Shown: positions 23,343 through 31,368, counted from the stretch's first letter. The stretch: DNA of 34,020 nucleotides from Streptomyces lateritius (GCF_014649715.1 NZ_BMTO01000012.1:89617-123636), one strand, 5' to 3'. Numbers and translations: made by a program. Notes: generated from the sequence alone by a model not told the origin.

Positions 23343-23816
23343 GTGTTCACAAGCGTTTTGATGATCGAGAAGCCCCTGTCGACCGTCGACGTGGAGTTCG
23401 TCACCACCCTGCACGGCGACGAGGGCGTGTCCTTCATCGTGCTGATGCAGCCGCGTGGTGACCAGGCCGATGTACTGCTGCGTGCCATCGACGACGTCGC
23501 CATGGGCGATCTGAAGGAAGCCGCCCGTGAGGGCGAGAAGCCGGAGGGCAAGGCGGCCCTCGTCCCCGCGGAGGCGGCGCTCGAGCGCTCGCTCCAGACG
23601 CTGCGGGACGCCGGCTGCGAGGCGGTGGGGCAGGTCGTCGAGGACCATCCCCTGGACAAGATGAAGGCGGTCGTGGAGGAATCGGACGCCGACGAGGTGA
23701 TCGTGCTGACGGCTCCGCACTACGTGGAGGAGTTCTTCCACCGGGACTGGGCGTCGCGGGCGCGCCACAAGGTGGGCGTCCCGGTCCTGAAGCTCTTCGC
23801 GCACAGCGAGGAGTAG
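23343..23816 (+). CDS. Conserved actinobacterial protein with a USP-like C-terminus
   Basis: A 157-residue cytosolic protein with no firm family assignment from me. The N-terminus (TVDVEFVTTLHGDEGVSFIVLMQPRGDQADVLLRAIDD) looks like an alpha/beta strand-helix unit. The second half (GQVVEDHPLDKMKAVVEESDADEVIVLTAPHYVEEFFHRDWASRARHKVGVPVLKLF) follows the universal-stress-protein pattern of a nucleotide-fold strand, helix and final PVLKL strand, without the usual G-2x-G-9x-G ATP loop. GTG 23343 has GAAGG ~9 nt upstream; an internal ATG at 23361 is possible. It stands before murC, separated by a very strong terminator. Confidence 0.78.
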   Translation: MFTSVLMIEKPLSTVDVEFVTTLHGDEGVSFIVLMQPRGDQADVLLRAIDDVAMGDLKEAAREGEKPEGKAALVPAEAALERSLQTLRDAGCEAVGQVVEDHPLDKMKAVVEESDADEVIVLTAPHYVEEFFHRDWASRARHKVGVPVLKLFAHSEE

Positions 23817-23848
23817 CGCGGGAGCGGCGAGGAGACGCACGGCCCTGA

Positions 23849-23881
23849 GGGCCGCCCCGGGCACGGCGCCCGGGGCGGCCC
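23849..23881. terminator. Strong 14-bp hairpin between the USP-like gene and murC
   Basis: GGGCCGCCCCGGGC pairs perfectly with GCCCGGGGCGGCCC around a 5-nt loop (ACGGC), 33 nt after the preceding stop. This is the most stable simple hairpin in the window. It insulates murC, which must then be driven from the 120 nt that follow. Confidence 0.85.
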
Positions 23882-24002
23882 TCCCGAGCTACTAGGCTGG
23901 GCCCTCGGTACCGGACCCTTCGGGGTACGGACGCACCAAGCATCACGCACCACGCACGACACCGCACGTACCGCACACGACGCACCCCGGGGAGAACCTC
24001 GC

Positions 24003-25409
24003 ATGGCACCCGCCACCCCTGCCGCCGCTGTCCCCGCCGCCATGGAGCGGCCGCACTTCATCGGCATCGGCGGTGCCGGGATGTCGGGCATCGCGAAGAT
24101 CCTCGCCCAGCGCGGCGCGAAGGCGGCCGGAAGCGACGCCAAGGAGTCGGCGACCGCCGAGGCCCTGCGCGCGCTCGGCGTCACCGTCCACATCGGGCAC
24201 GCCGCCCACCACCTCGCCGACGACGCCACCGCCGTGGTCGTCTCCAGCGCCATCCGCGCCGACAACCCCGAGCTGGCCCGCGCCGCCGAGCTCGGCATCC
24301 CGGTCGTGCACCGCTCGGACGCGCTCGCCTCCCTCATGGACGGCCTGCGCGCGATCGCCGTCGCCGGTACGCACGGCAAGACCACGACCACCTCCATGCT
24401 GGCCGTCGCGCTCACCGAGCTCGGCCTCGACCCCTCGTACGCCATCGGCGGCGACCTCGCGGGCCCCGGCACCAACGCCCGCCACGGCGAGGGACAGGTA
24501 TTCGTCGCCGAGGCCGACGAGAGCGACCGGAGCTTCCAGAAGTACGACCCCGAGGTCGCGATCGTCCTCAACGTCGAGCTGGACCACCACGCGAACTACG
24601 CGTCGATGGACGAGATCTACGAGTCCTTCGAGGCGTTCGTCGCCAAGGTCCGCCCCGGCGGCGCCCTCGTCGTCGGCGAGCACCCCGGCGCCCGTGAGCT
24701 GGCCGGGCGGGTCTCCGGCCGCCGTGACCTCCACATCGTCACGGTCGGCGAGTCCGAGACCTCCGACGTGTGGATCCGGAAGATCGTGCCGAACGGCATG
24801 ACCAGCGAGGTCACCGTCGTCATGGACGGCGTCGAGTACGTCTTCACCGTCTCCGTCCCCGGCCGCCACTACGCCCACAACGCGGCCGCGGCCCTCGCCG
24901 CCGGCGCCCGTGTGGGCATCGACCCGGCGGAGCTGGCCCAGGCCCTCACCGCGTACACCGGTGTCGGCCGCCGCCTCCAGCTCAAGGGCGAGGCGGCCGG
25001 CGTCCAGGTCATCGACTCGTACGCCCACCACCCCACCGAGATGACCGCCGACCTGGAGGCCATGCGCGGCGCCGCCGGAGGCTCCCGACTCCTCGTCGTC
25101 TTCCAGCCCCACCTCTTCTCCCGCACCCAGGAGCTGGGCAAGGAGATGGGCGACGCGCTGGCCCTCGCCGACGCCTCGGTGGTCCTCGGCATCTACCCGG
25201 CCCGCGAGGACCCGATCCCCGGCGTCACCAGCGACCTGATCATCACGGCGGCCCGCGCGGCCGGCGCCGACGTGACGGCCGTCTCCGACAAGGGAGCCGT
25301 CCCCGAGGTGATCGCGGGAATGGCCAAGCCCGGTGATCTCGTTCTGACGATGGGCGCGGGCGACGTCACGGACCTCGGCCCGCAGATTCTCGCCCACCTG
25401 TCGAAGTAG
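24003..25409 (+). CDS. murC: UDP-N-acetylmuramate--L-alanine ligase
   Basis: A 468-residue Mur ligase that adds L-alanine to UDP-MurNAc in the cytosolic stage of peptidoglycan synthesis. The N-terminal Rossmann motif GIGGAGMSGIA (21-31) binds UDP-MurNAc. The ATP loop GTHGKTTTT is at 122-130 and the central motif EADESDRSF follows. NVELDHHANY holds the metal-binding histidines and RRLQLKGEAAGVQVIDSYAHHPTE the C-terminal-domain arginine and DSYAHHP signature that separates MurC from MurD/E/F. ATG 24003 has GGGGAG upstream. The extra ~14 N-terminal Ala/Pro residues are common in Streptomyces. No other cell-wall ligase genes flank it, so this is murC outside the dcw cluster. Confidence 0.96.
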   Translation: MAPATPAAAVPAAMERPHFIGIGGAGMSGIAKILAQRGAKAAGSDAKESATAEALRALGVTVHIGHAAHHLADDATAVVVSSAIRADNPELARAAELGIPVVHRSDALASLMDGLRAIAVAGTHGKTTTTSMLAVALTELGLDPSYAIGGDLAGPGTNARHGEGQVFVAEADESDRSFQKYDPEVAIVLNVELDHHANYASMDEIYESFEAFVAKVRPGGALVVGEHPGARELAGRVSGRRDLHIVTVGESETSDVWIRKIVPNGMTSEVTVVMDGVEYVFTVSVPGRHYAHNAAAALAAGARVGIDPAELAQALTAYTGVGRRLQLKGEAAGVQVIDSYAHHPTEMTADLEAMRGAAGGSRLLVVFQPHLFSRTQELGKEMGDALALADASVVLGIYPAREDPIPGVTSDLIITAARAAGADVTAVSDKGAVPEVIAGMAKPGDLVLTMGAGDVTDLGPQILAHLSK

Positions 25410-25422
25410 AGGGAGTGAGCCG

Positions 25423-25827
25423 ATGTCGTACGACGTCGAGAAGCCGGACGAGCAGTGGCGCGCGGAGCTGACCCCGGCGGAGTACCAGGTACTGCGCCAG
25501 GCAGGCACGGAGCCGGCCTTCCGGGGCGAGTACACCGACACCACGACCAAGGGCGTCTACTCCTGCCGGGCGTGCGGCGCCGAGCTGTTCACGTCGACGG
25601 AGAAGTTCGAGTCGCACTGCGGCTGGCCGTCCTTCTACGACCCGAAGGACTCCGACGCCGTCGAACTGATCGAGGACCGCTCCCACGGCATGGTCCGCAC
25701 CGAGGTCCGCTGCGCACGCTGCGGCTCGCACCTCGGCCACGTCTTCGAGGGCGAGGGCTACCCCACCCCGACGGACCAGCGCTACTGCATCAACTCGATC
25801 TCGCTGCGCCTGACGCCGGAGTCGTAA
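25423..25827 (+). CDS. msrB: Peptide-methionine (R)-S-oxide reductase
   Basis: A 134-residue MsrB that repairs methionine-R-sulfoxide in proteins using thioredoxin. All diagnostic parts are present: the structural zinc tetrad in CRAC (Cys48, Cys51) and CARC (Cys97, Cys100), the substrate pocket GWPSF (67-71), HLGHVF (103-108), and the catalytic Cys122 in RYCINSISL. Cys66 is placed like the resolving cysteine of many MsrBs. It begins 13 nt after the murC stop with GGGAGTGAGCCG before the ATG, so it is probably co-transcribed with murC. Confidence 0.96.
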   Translation: MSYDVEKPDEQWRAELTPAEYQVLRQAGTEPAFRGEYTDTTTKGVYSCRACGAELFTSTEKFESHCGWPSFYDPKDSDAVELIEDRSHGMVRTEVRCARCGSHLGHVFEGEGYPTPTDQRYCINSISLRLTPES

Positions 25828-25880
25828 GCGCGGCCGTCGCCGAGGCGCCGGCCCGCCCCGCCGGCCCCGCCGCCCGGCCC

Positions 25881-26516
25881 TCAGCGGAGCCGGTCGGCCA
25901 GCTCCGCGAGCCAGGCGCCGGGGGACAGGGGCGGCGGCGGGTCGACCTCCATGCCCAGTTCGGCCAGGGCGAGGGCGTAGTCCGACTCGTCGAGCGGCAG
26001 CGAGAGCAGATCGTGCAGCTCGCCCGCGAGCTGGCCGATCAGACCGGCGTCCGTTCCGCCGAGGTAGTCGGCGACCGCGGCCTCGTGGTCGGCGAACTCG
26101 TCAGCCATGTCCTGCCCGAACCAGCCGCCCAGGAGCTGACCCAGCTCGGGGAAGCGCGCGTGCCACTCCCAGTGGGTCTGAGGCGTCTTCGGCGGGGGCG
26201 CCGTGCCCGACTCGACACTCTCCTTGAGCCTGTCGGCGAGCCGCAGCAGCCAGTCCTGGATCTCACTGTCGGGCAGCCCGACGTCCGGTACCGGGTAGAA
26301 CTCGCCGAGCCGCAGCCGGAGGCGGCCGGGCGGGTTCTGGGCGTACTCGCGCAGCTGGTGCTCGGCGACCGCGATGGACCACGGCCGCGTTCGCCAGCAG
26401 TGCCGGAGGTACGCCTCCATGGCCTCCTCGCTGTCGGCGTTGCAGCCGAGATGGGCGCGGACGACCTGGTCCAGTTCGCCGTACTTCCGGTCGTGTTCGA
26501 GGGGCTTGAGGGGCAT
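25881..26516 (-). CDS. CdiI-type immunity protein (contact-dependent inhibition)
   Basis: A 211-residue acidic cytosolic protein. Residues 122-171 (FPELGQLLGGWFGQDMADEFADHEAAVADYL, then LIGQLAGELHDLL) match the short helical CdiI_2 immunity fold: a FP-x-L start, GxFxQD core and acidic helix. The first ~100 residues are a second helical unit that I do not recognise. It is the last gene of the six-gene toxin operon, starting 9 nt after the orphan RNase A-like gene with an AGAGG Shine-Dalgarno that overlaps that stop. Immunity is inferred from this fold and position. Which toxin it blocks is not known. Confidence 0.78.
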   Translation of the reverse strand: MPLKPLEHDRKYGELDQVVRAHLGCNADSEEAMEAYLRHCWRTRPWSIAVAEHQLREYAQNPPGRLRLRLGEFYPVPDVGLPDSEIQDWLLRLADRLKESVESGTAPPPKTPQTHWEWHARFPELGQLLGGWFGQDMADEFADHEAAVADYLGGTDAGLIGQLAGELHDLLSLPLDESDYALALAELGMEVDPPPPLSPGAWLAELADRLR

Positions 26517-26525
26517 ACGGAGCCT

Positions 26526-26846
26526 CTAGAGGTAGATCGGGAAGGTGGCGTGCACGGTGAACCCGTGCGGACTCGCGTCGCTGCGCTTGAGCGTGACCCG
26601 TGCGGCGCGTACCTCGACGGCGTCCCGCCCGGCCAGCATCATCGCGTCCAGCATGACGCGCCCGACCGGCTCCGTGCGCGACGGCCAGGCGGCCTCGATC
26701 GTGAGCCGCTGCCGGGTGGACTGCGCCAACCAGCGGTGGATCACCTGCTCGTTACGGGTGACCACCTGCTGGGTGGCCCACTGGGCGGTCTCCCGGTCGG
26801 GGTAGGTCGCGGCGCGGTTCTGGCGGACGGTGCGCATGGCGGTCAT
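26526..26846 (-). CDS. Orphan partial RNase A-like toxin domain
   Basis: A 106-residue protein equivalent to the second part of the bacterial RNase A-like (CdiA-CT) toxin fold: TYPDRETAQWATQQVV, the RNEQVIHRWL helix, VGRVMLDA, and the final strand GFTVHATFPIYL with the family threonine (Thr102). It begins exactly where the HxGxTxxQLxxR catalytic-histidine segment of the intact domain should precede it, and no such segment lies upstream in frame. It overlaps the preceding immunity gene by ATGA, so it is translated by coupling rather than as a random remnant. It may be a displaced toxin tip, an inactive decoy, or a regulator. ATG 26837 is a second possible start. Confidence 0.72.
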   Translation of the reverse strand: MTAMRTVRQNRAATYPDRETAQWATQQVVTRNEQVIHRWLAQSTRQRLTIEAAWPSRTEPVGRVMLDAMMLAGRDAVEVRAARVTLKRSDASPHGFTVHATFPIYL

Positions 26847-27496
26847 GAGTGCTCTCGCTGCATGTGGTCGTTGAGCGTGTCGATGAGCTCGCGGAGCCGG
26901 TCGCGCGAGATCCACGAGATGTACCGGCCCAGGGAACGGTCGTCCGGAAAGAGTACAAGAGCGCGCTGGGCCTCCGTGGTGAAGGGAACGACGACCTCCA
27001 CGCAATAGGGATGCTCGTTGGTGCCGTACGAGGTGACGGCATCCGCGAAAGTGGCGTGGCCACCGTCCATCATCTCGGCCGTAAAGCCGTTGAGGTGAGG
27101 AAAAGTCACCGCAAGTTCCCAACGGGACATGGGCAGTTCGTCGTACGAGGCGGGTGGCTCGCGATCGATGATGCGCACCATTCCGGCGAGCGTATGCAGA
27201 TATTCGGCCGGGTCCATGCCGTCCGCGGCCCGTGCCAGCTTCTCCTGGAAGGCTTGCGGGCGGGAAGCCAGGGAAGTCGGCGAGGAGACGACTTCACCGA
27301 CAAGGTCCAGGAGGGCTGCCGCGGTGAAGGGAGGGCAATTCCAGTTCGCTCGCCAGGAATTTCGAATCGTCCGGTTGTAACGTCGGATCTCGTCGTCGAG
27401 AGTCGGTCCGTCGACCGTTTCCTGGACCCGGATGGCGATGTCGATGAGCTGAGATGCCGGACTCTCAATGAAGACGGCGGTCGGGGATGGCTGCAC
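26843..27496 (-). CDS. Probable immunity protein of the RNase A-like toxin
   Basis: A 217-residue soluble protein that I do not recognise at family level. It is acidic and rich in Trp, with blocks such as NSWRANWNCPPFTAAALLDLVG, SRWELAVTFPHLNGFTAEMMDGGHATF and WISRDRLRELIDTLNDH. GTG 27496 lies 14 nt after the stop of the RNase A-like toxin, the usual place for a cognate immunity gene, and AAAGG precedes it. Its bases are visibly less GC-rich than the flanking housekeeping genes, as is common for immunity genes gained with a toxin tip. The function is inferred from position only. Confidence 0.7.
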   Translation of the reverse strand: MQPSPTAVFIESPASQLIDIAIRVQETVDGPTLDDEIRRYNRTIRNSWRANWNCPPFTAAALLDLVGEVVSSPTSLASRPQAFQEKLARAADGMDPAEYLHTLAGMVRIIDREPPASYDELPMSRWELAVTFPHLNGFTAEMMDGGHATFADAVTSYGTNEHPYCVEVVVPFTTEAQRALVLFPDDRSLGRYISWISRDRLRELIDTLNDHMQREHS

Positions 27497-27510
27497 GGGA
27501 GACTACCTTT

Positions 27511-29181
27511 CTACGGAATGGGCATGGAGGTCAGCGCGATGAAGGGCGGCTCCAGTCCCTTCCGGTACTGGAGCACGACCCGCACCGAATGCGTGGAAAC
27601 GCCGGCTGAACTCACCCCTTGAACCGTACGGCCCGTCTCTTCGTTGAACGTGAGCTCAATGGGTGGCGATATCTTTGATCTGTTCGGATCGTAGGCCGGA
27701 TTGTTCCGCATCCTCCGCTCGACTCCGTCGATCCAGTTCGCGATCCGGTTCTCGTTGGCGTCGTTGCGGAGGGCCTCCTGGGTGAATCGCTGAGCGGAGG
27801 CGAGATCCTTGAAGCCGGAGGCGGAGGAAGCGCTGGGGTCATCCCGAAGACGCTGCCTGAGCTGGTCGTCGGTCAGGCCGATGTGCTTGTCGATCGGATG
27901 ACTTCCGTACAGACCTTCCTGGCCCGCCAGGTCGAGCGGGTAGTAGATGTTGTCCGGGTCCTCGCCCGGCACGGCGTAGTGGTGTTCGGGTTTGAAGTCG
28001 TGGAGGGAACGCGCCCCGAAGGCCTGCGCCCTCGCTTCTTCGGCCTGGTAGGTCGGTACGCTCAGGTACGCCTCCTCGAGCGCCGGCATCAACCGGTTGA
28101 GTCGGCTCTCCACGCCGAGCAGCTCGCCTTCATACTTGGCCACCGCCCGGTTCAGGGCGCCCTTGTCGATCTCCAGCGTGATACCGATGCCCAGGCTCTT
28201 CCCCATGGAGAGCAGGCCCTTGCCGACCTTCTTCAGGTCGTCCATGCCAAGGCCGTCCTTGATGTGGGGCAGAGCGTCCCAGATCGCCTTCTTGAAGATC
28301 CGCCAGACCTCGTTGCGCATCGTCTCGGCGGCCTCGGCGAAGGCCCGCAGGGCCTGGCTGACCTCCTGGGTGGTGTCCCACAGGACGGTCGTCACGGGAT
28401 GACTGGCCTTGCCCTGCGCTCCGGGGGTGTCGTGCTTCCACTGGTATCCGGCCGTCGACCCGCCCCACGCCGTGGTGCCCCAGAGCGAACTGGTGAACTG
28501 GCGCATCGCGGCCTGCCATTCACCGTTGTTGGGGTCCGCGATGGTCCCCACCTCTCGCTGCAGGTCGCTCTCCACCTGGGTGACCGTGAAGCCGGGCTGC
28601 AGCCAGGCGAGCGCCAGCTTGTCGATCTGCTGGTAGTCGGGCAGGGGCAGGATGTCGGCCACCTCGCCCCACCGGTACACCTTGTTCAACAGCCCGCGGA
28701 TGATGTCCAGAGCGAAGTCCGGCACTCCCTCCAGGAGCCACGAGGTGAAGCCGGTGCTGTAGTCACCCATGTCACCCCACTTCAGGTCGACGATGCGCTG
28801 ATACGTCGGGGGAGTGTCGATGACCTTGGGGAGCGGGAACTGTACGGGCTGGGCCGAGCCCGAGGGATGGCTGGCGGCCTCCGCCCGCGCGTAGTTGTTG
28901 GCTGTCGTGACGAAGCCGGTCGCGACACCACCCACGCCGGCCACGGTCCGTGCCAGGGTGTCGAGGAACTTGTTGCCCACCTTGACGTAGGCGGTGGAGA
29001 CGGCCTCGGCGGACGCCCCGTAACCGCCACAGTCCATGTACTCCACGATCTCGTAGATGAAATCCTTCGCGGCCTTGTCCAGCTTGTCCTGATGGAGGAC
29101 CACGGTGCCCGCCACGCCGTACAGCTTGGTGGGCGTGACGTCGAACCCGCCGGTCTGGCCGGGTGCCGGAGGGGTGCCCAT
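27511..29181 (-). CDS. Polymorphic toxin with C-terminal RNase A-like domain
   Basis: A 556-residue protein. The N-terminal ~400 residues are mostly helical, with no signal peptide, and resemble long WXG/ESX-exported carriers (TKLYGVAGTVVLHQDKLDKAAKDFIYEIVEYM near 18-49). The C-terminal 124 residues form a bacterial RNase A-like domain: HIGLTDDQLRQR (His433, Arg444), then FKDLASAQRFTQEALRN, NRIANWIDG, GRTVQGV, and the last strand FIALTSMPIP (Thr551). The His-Arg-Thr set matches the catalytic residues I recall for CdiA-CT RNase A toxins, so this should be an RNA-cleaving effector delivered to competitors. TGATG couples it to the upstream WXG100 gene, and an immunity gene follows after 14 nt. 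A type VII route is inferred. Confidence 0.85.
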   Translation of the reverse strand: MGTPPAPGQTGGFDVTPTKLYGVAGTVVLHQDKLDKAAKDFIYEIVEYMDCGGYGASAEAVSTAYVKVGNKFLDTLARTVAGVGGVATGFVTTANNYARAEAASHPSGSAQPVQFPLPKVIDTPPTYQRIVDLKWGDMGDYSTGFTSWLLEGVPDFALDIIRGLLNKVYRWGEVADILPLPDYQQIDKLALAWLQPGFTVTQVESDLQREVGTIADPNNGEWQAAMRQFTSSLWGTTAWGGSTAGYQWKHDTPGAQGKASHPVTTVLWDTTQEVSQALRAFAEAAETMRNEVWRIFKKAIWDALPHIKDGLGMDDLKKVGKGLLSMGKSLGIGITLEIDKGALNRAVAKYEGELLGVESRLNRLMPALEEAYLSVPTYQAEEARAQAFGARSLHDFKPEHHYAVPGEDPDNIYYPLDLAGQEGLYGSHPIDKHIGLTDDQLRQRLRDDPSASSASGFKDLASAQRFTQEALRNDANENRIANWIDGVERRMRNNPAYDPNRSKISPPIELTFNEETGRTVQGVSSAGVSTHSVRVVLQYRKGLEPPFIALTSMPIP

Positions 29182-29480
29182 CAGGCCGCACCCCAACCGC
29201 GCAGCACGGCCAGGTGCGCCGCGCCGTAGTTCGTCTGACCCGTCGTCACCACTTCGTGCAGCCAGCGCTGGGCGGCCTGGAGGTCCTGCATCTCGCGGTC
29301 CCACCGGTCGAGCTCGTCGACGAAGGCCTCGCGCGCCTCGCCGTCCCAGCTCAGCACGACCTTCTCGGTCCGCGCATACAAGGTTTCGAGCTTGAGATTG
29401 AGCTGCTTGAGAATGTCCTCCAGGTCTGATGCCAGATCCCGGAGCGTATGGAAGTTGACGCCTATGTGGTCGTCGGACAT
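29181..29480 (-). CDS. WXG100-type protein, second of the toxin operon
   Basis: A 99-residue helical hairpin protein. The turn motif is WDG (45-47) in VVLSWDGEAREAFVDELDRWDREM, flanked by two amphipathic helices (about 8-42 and 50-85). WXG100 proteins form four-helix dimers and travel through, or chaperone cargo to, ESX/type VII secretion systems. Its stop overlaps the toxin start by one base (TGATG), so the two are made in a fixed ratio. A chaperone or partner role for the toxin is inferred. No secretion ATPase (EccC) is in the window. Confidence 0.85.
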   Translation of the reverse strand: MSDDHIGVNFHTLRDLASDLEDILKQLNLKLETLYARTEKVVLSWDGEAREAFVDELDRWDREMQDLQAAQRWLHEVVTTGQTNYGAAHLAVLRGWGAA

Positions 29481-29507
29481 GGGAGCCCCCGCTCGGATGT
29501 CTCAGGT

Positions 29508-29897
29508 TCAGATGTCGAGGATGCTGCTGCGCGGAGCCGGCGGTGGGGTGACGGCCTGAAGCTTCTCGGCCTCCAGCGCCGCGTCCACCGCACTCTCCAT
29601 GCGCTGGAGGCGGCGCAGGGTGTCGAGCTCCTGCTCGGTGAACCCGTCGCGGCTCATCCGCATGGCTTCCTCGAGGACGCCGAGGATCTCTCGGATGCGT
29701 ACCGCGTCCTCGGCCGCGGCACGGTGCAGGGCGCGATACGCCTTCCCCGTCTCACCCTTCCAGCCGGCTTCGATCCGGTCGACGATGCCGTCCATCCGGC
29801 GCACTTGACTGTCGATGTGCCGCTGCATGTCGTCCAAGTCGCCCGCCAGACGCGTCAGATCGTCCTCGGACACCTTCAGATGAGCGTCGATTGCCAT
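29508..29897 (-). CDS. WXG100-type protein, first of the toxin operon
   Basis: A 129-residue helical protein. The turn motif is WKG (46-48) in RIEAGWKGETGKAYRALHR. A second long helix and a charged C-terminal helix (TEQELDTLRRLQRMESAVDAALEAEKL) follow, with a short Pro-rich end. It is longer than the usual 100 residues. ATG 29897 has AAAGG ~9 nt upstream. It is the first gene of the minus-strand toxin operon and diverges from terD across 120 nt that should hold both promoters. Pairing with the second WXG100 protein as a heterodimer is plausible but not shown. Confidence 0.83.
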   Translation of the reverse strand: MAIDAHLKVSEDDLTRLAGDLDDMQRHIDSQVRRMDGIVDRIEAGWKGETGKAYRALHRAAAEDAVRIREILGVLEEAMRMSRDGFTEQELDTLRRLQRMESAVDAALEAEKLQAVTPPPAPRSSILDI

Positions 29898-30017
29898 GGC
29901 CCCCGCCTTTCGTCGCGATCTTGACTCTATCAATCGGGTCTGTTCACCCGGGGTTTGGGCTTGCCTCGCGAGCGCCGACGGCCGGAAGATCCAGGGATGA
30001 TCGAGCGTGGAGGGGAC

Positions 30018-31358
30018 ATGATCAAGGGAGGCAACGCCTTCGTTCCGACGGTGCCGCTGCGGATCGCCGTGCGGAACGGGGTGGATGTCACGGCGTTGCT
30101 GCTGACGGAGCAGGGCCGTGTCCGGGGGGACGGGGACATCGTGTTCCACGGTGCGCCGGTCCATCCCTCGGGCGCCGTACGGCTGCTCGGGGACGAGAGC
30201 GGCACCGGGTGGCTGGAGGCCGGCCTCACCGCGATCGAGGCGGACATCGCCCGCGTCCTCGTGGTCGGGTCGACGGAGAGTGGCGCGATGCGGGATGTGC
30301 GGGGGCTGTCCGTGGAGGCCTTCGCGCCGGACGGCACGTCGGTCGCGCGATACGACGTGACGGACGCCGGCGGAGAGACGGCGATGGTCCTGGCGGAGCT
30401 GTACCGGCGGGCGGGGGGCTGGAAGTTCCGCGCGGTCGGCCAGGGGTACGTGAACGGCCTCACCGGCCTCGCGACGGACCACGGTGTGGACGTGGCGGAG
30501 GGCGCCGCGGCCCAGTCTCAGGCTCCGGCCCCGGTCCCGTTCCAGGCGCCGCCGACGTCGGTCCCGGTCCCGTTCCAGGCGCCGGCCCCGGGGTTCGCCC
30601 CGCCGGCCGTGCCGGCGCCTCCGGTGGCGGTTCCACCGCCCGCGCCGGAACCGAGCGTGCCGCAGCCGCAGGCGAACATGCCCTGGACGTTCGGCGCCGT
30701 CTTCGAGCCGTACACCCAGACCGGCCGGGACAACGACGTCATCACCGTGGACGGGCTCCCGCCGGGGCCGGTCATCGTCGCTCTCTCCGTCCGGGGTGAC
30801 GGCTACACCGGCCTGTGGCCCCTCACCCGGTTCAACAAGGAGGGCGACACCCTCGTCAACAGCACCGAGGACGACTTCCAGGGCCGGGTGCTCACCCTCG
30901 TCCCCGGAAACGGGCGTCTGCGCCTGCAGTTGAAGGCGGAGGGACCCTGGCAGCTCCAGGTGCTGCCGCTGGCCGCGGCGACGCTCCTGACGGAGGAGCA
31001 GGTGGAGAGCCGCGGCCCCGACGTCCTGCTGCACACCGGGGGAGTCGCCGACCTCTCCATCCACTACAAGGGCGATGACAACCTCATCGTCAACCTCTAC
31101 GAGGTGACGGGGCACGACGACCCCACGACCCTGCCCACGGACGACAATGTCGTCAACGAGATCGGCAAGCGCCGGGAGACCGTGCCGCTGCCCGAGGGCC
31201 CGCTCATCGTCCACATGGAGATGGCGGACGGCCCGTGGAAGGCCCAGCTGAAGCGGGTACAGCCCCACAGCGCACCGCAGAACGCGGCTGGCGGCGGCCT
31301 TGCCGAGGTGACGGACATCCGCAGGGGCCAGGGCAAGTCGTGGTGGGGCAGGCGCTGA
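30018..31358 (+). CDS. TerD-family protein with a second beta-rich domain
   Basis: A 446-residue cytosolic protein. Residues 1-175 form a TerD domain: KGGNAFVPTVPLRIAV at the start, then GRVRGDGDIVFHGAPVHPSGAVRLLGD, then the GGWKFRAVGQGYVNGLTGLATDHGVDV closing motif. TerD proteins bind calcium and form stress-response complexes; they were named for tellurite resistance. A Pro/Ala/Val linker (about 177-225) leads to a beta-sandwich domain (about 228-420) with FGAVFEPYTQTGRDNDVITV and LNGD-like strands, whose identity I do not know. ATG 30018 follows a perfect GGAGGGG. It is divergent from the toxin operon and ends at a strong shared terminator. Confidence 0.88.
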   Translation: MIKGGNAFVPTVPLRIAVRNGVDVTALLLTEQGRVRGDGDIVFHGAPVHPSGAVRLLGDESGTGWLEAGLTAIEADIARVLVVGSTESGAMRDVRGLSVEAFAPDGTSVARYDVTDAGGETAMVLAELYRRAGGWKFRAVGQGYVNGLTGLATDHGVDVAEGAAAQSQAPAPVPFQAPPTSVPVPFQAPAPGFAPPAVPAPPVAVPPPAPEPSVPQPQANMPWTFGAVFEPYTQTGRDNDVITVDGLPPGPVIVALSVRGDGYTGLWPLTRFNKEGDTLVNSTEDDFQGRVLTLVPGNGRLRLQLKAEGPWQLQVLPLAAATLLTEEQVESRGPDVLLHTGGVADLSIHYKGDDNLIVNLYEVTGHDDPTTLPTDDNVVNEIGKRRETVPLPEGPLIVHMEMADGPWKAQLKRVQPHSAPQNAAGGGLAEVTDIRRGQGKSWWGRR

Positions 31359-31368
31359 CCTCTGCCTG

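Noticed and set aside
25828..25880. Terminator between msrB and the immunity gene
   Set aside because: Only a 6-bp GCCGGC pair in very GC-rich sequence, not distinguishable from chance.
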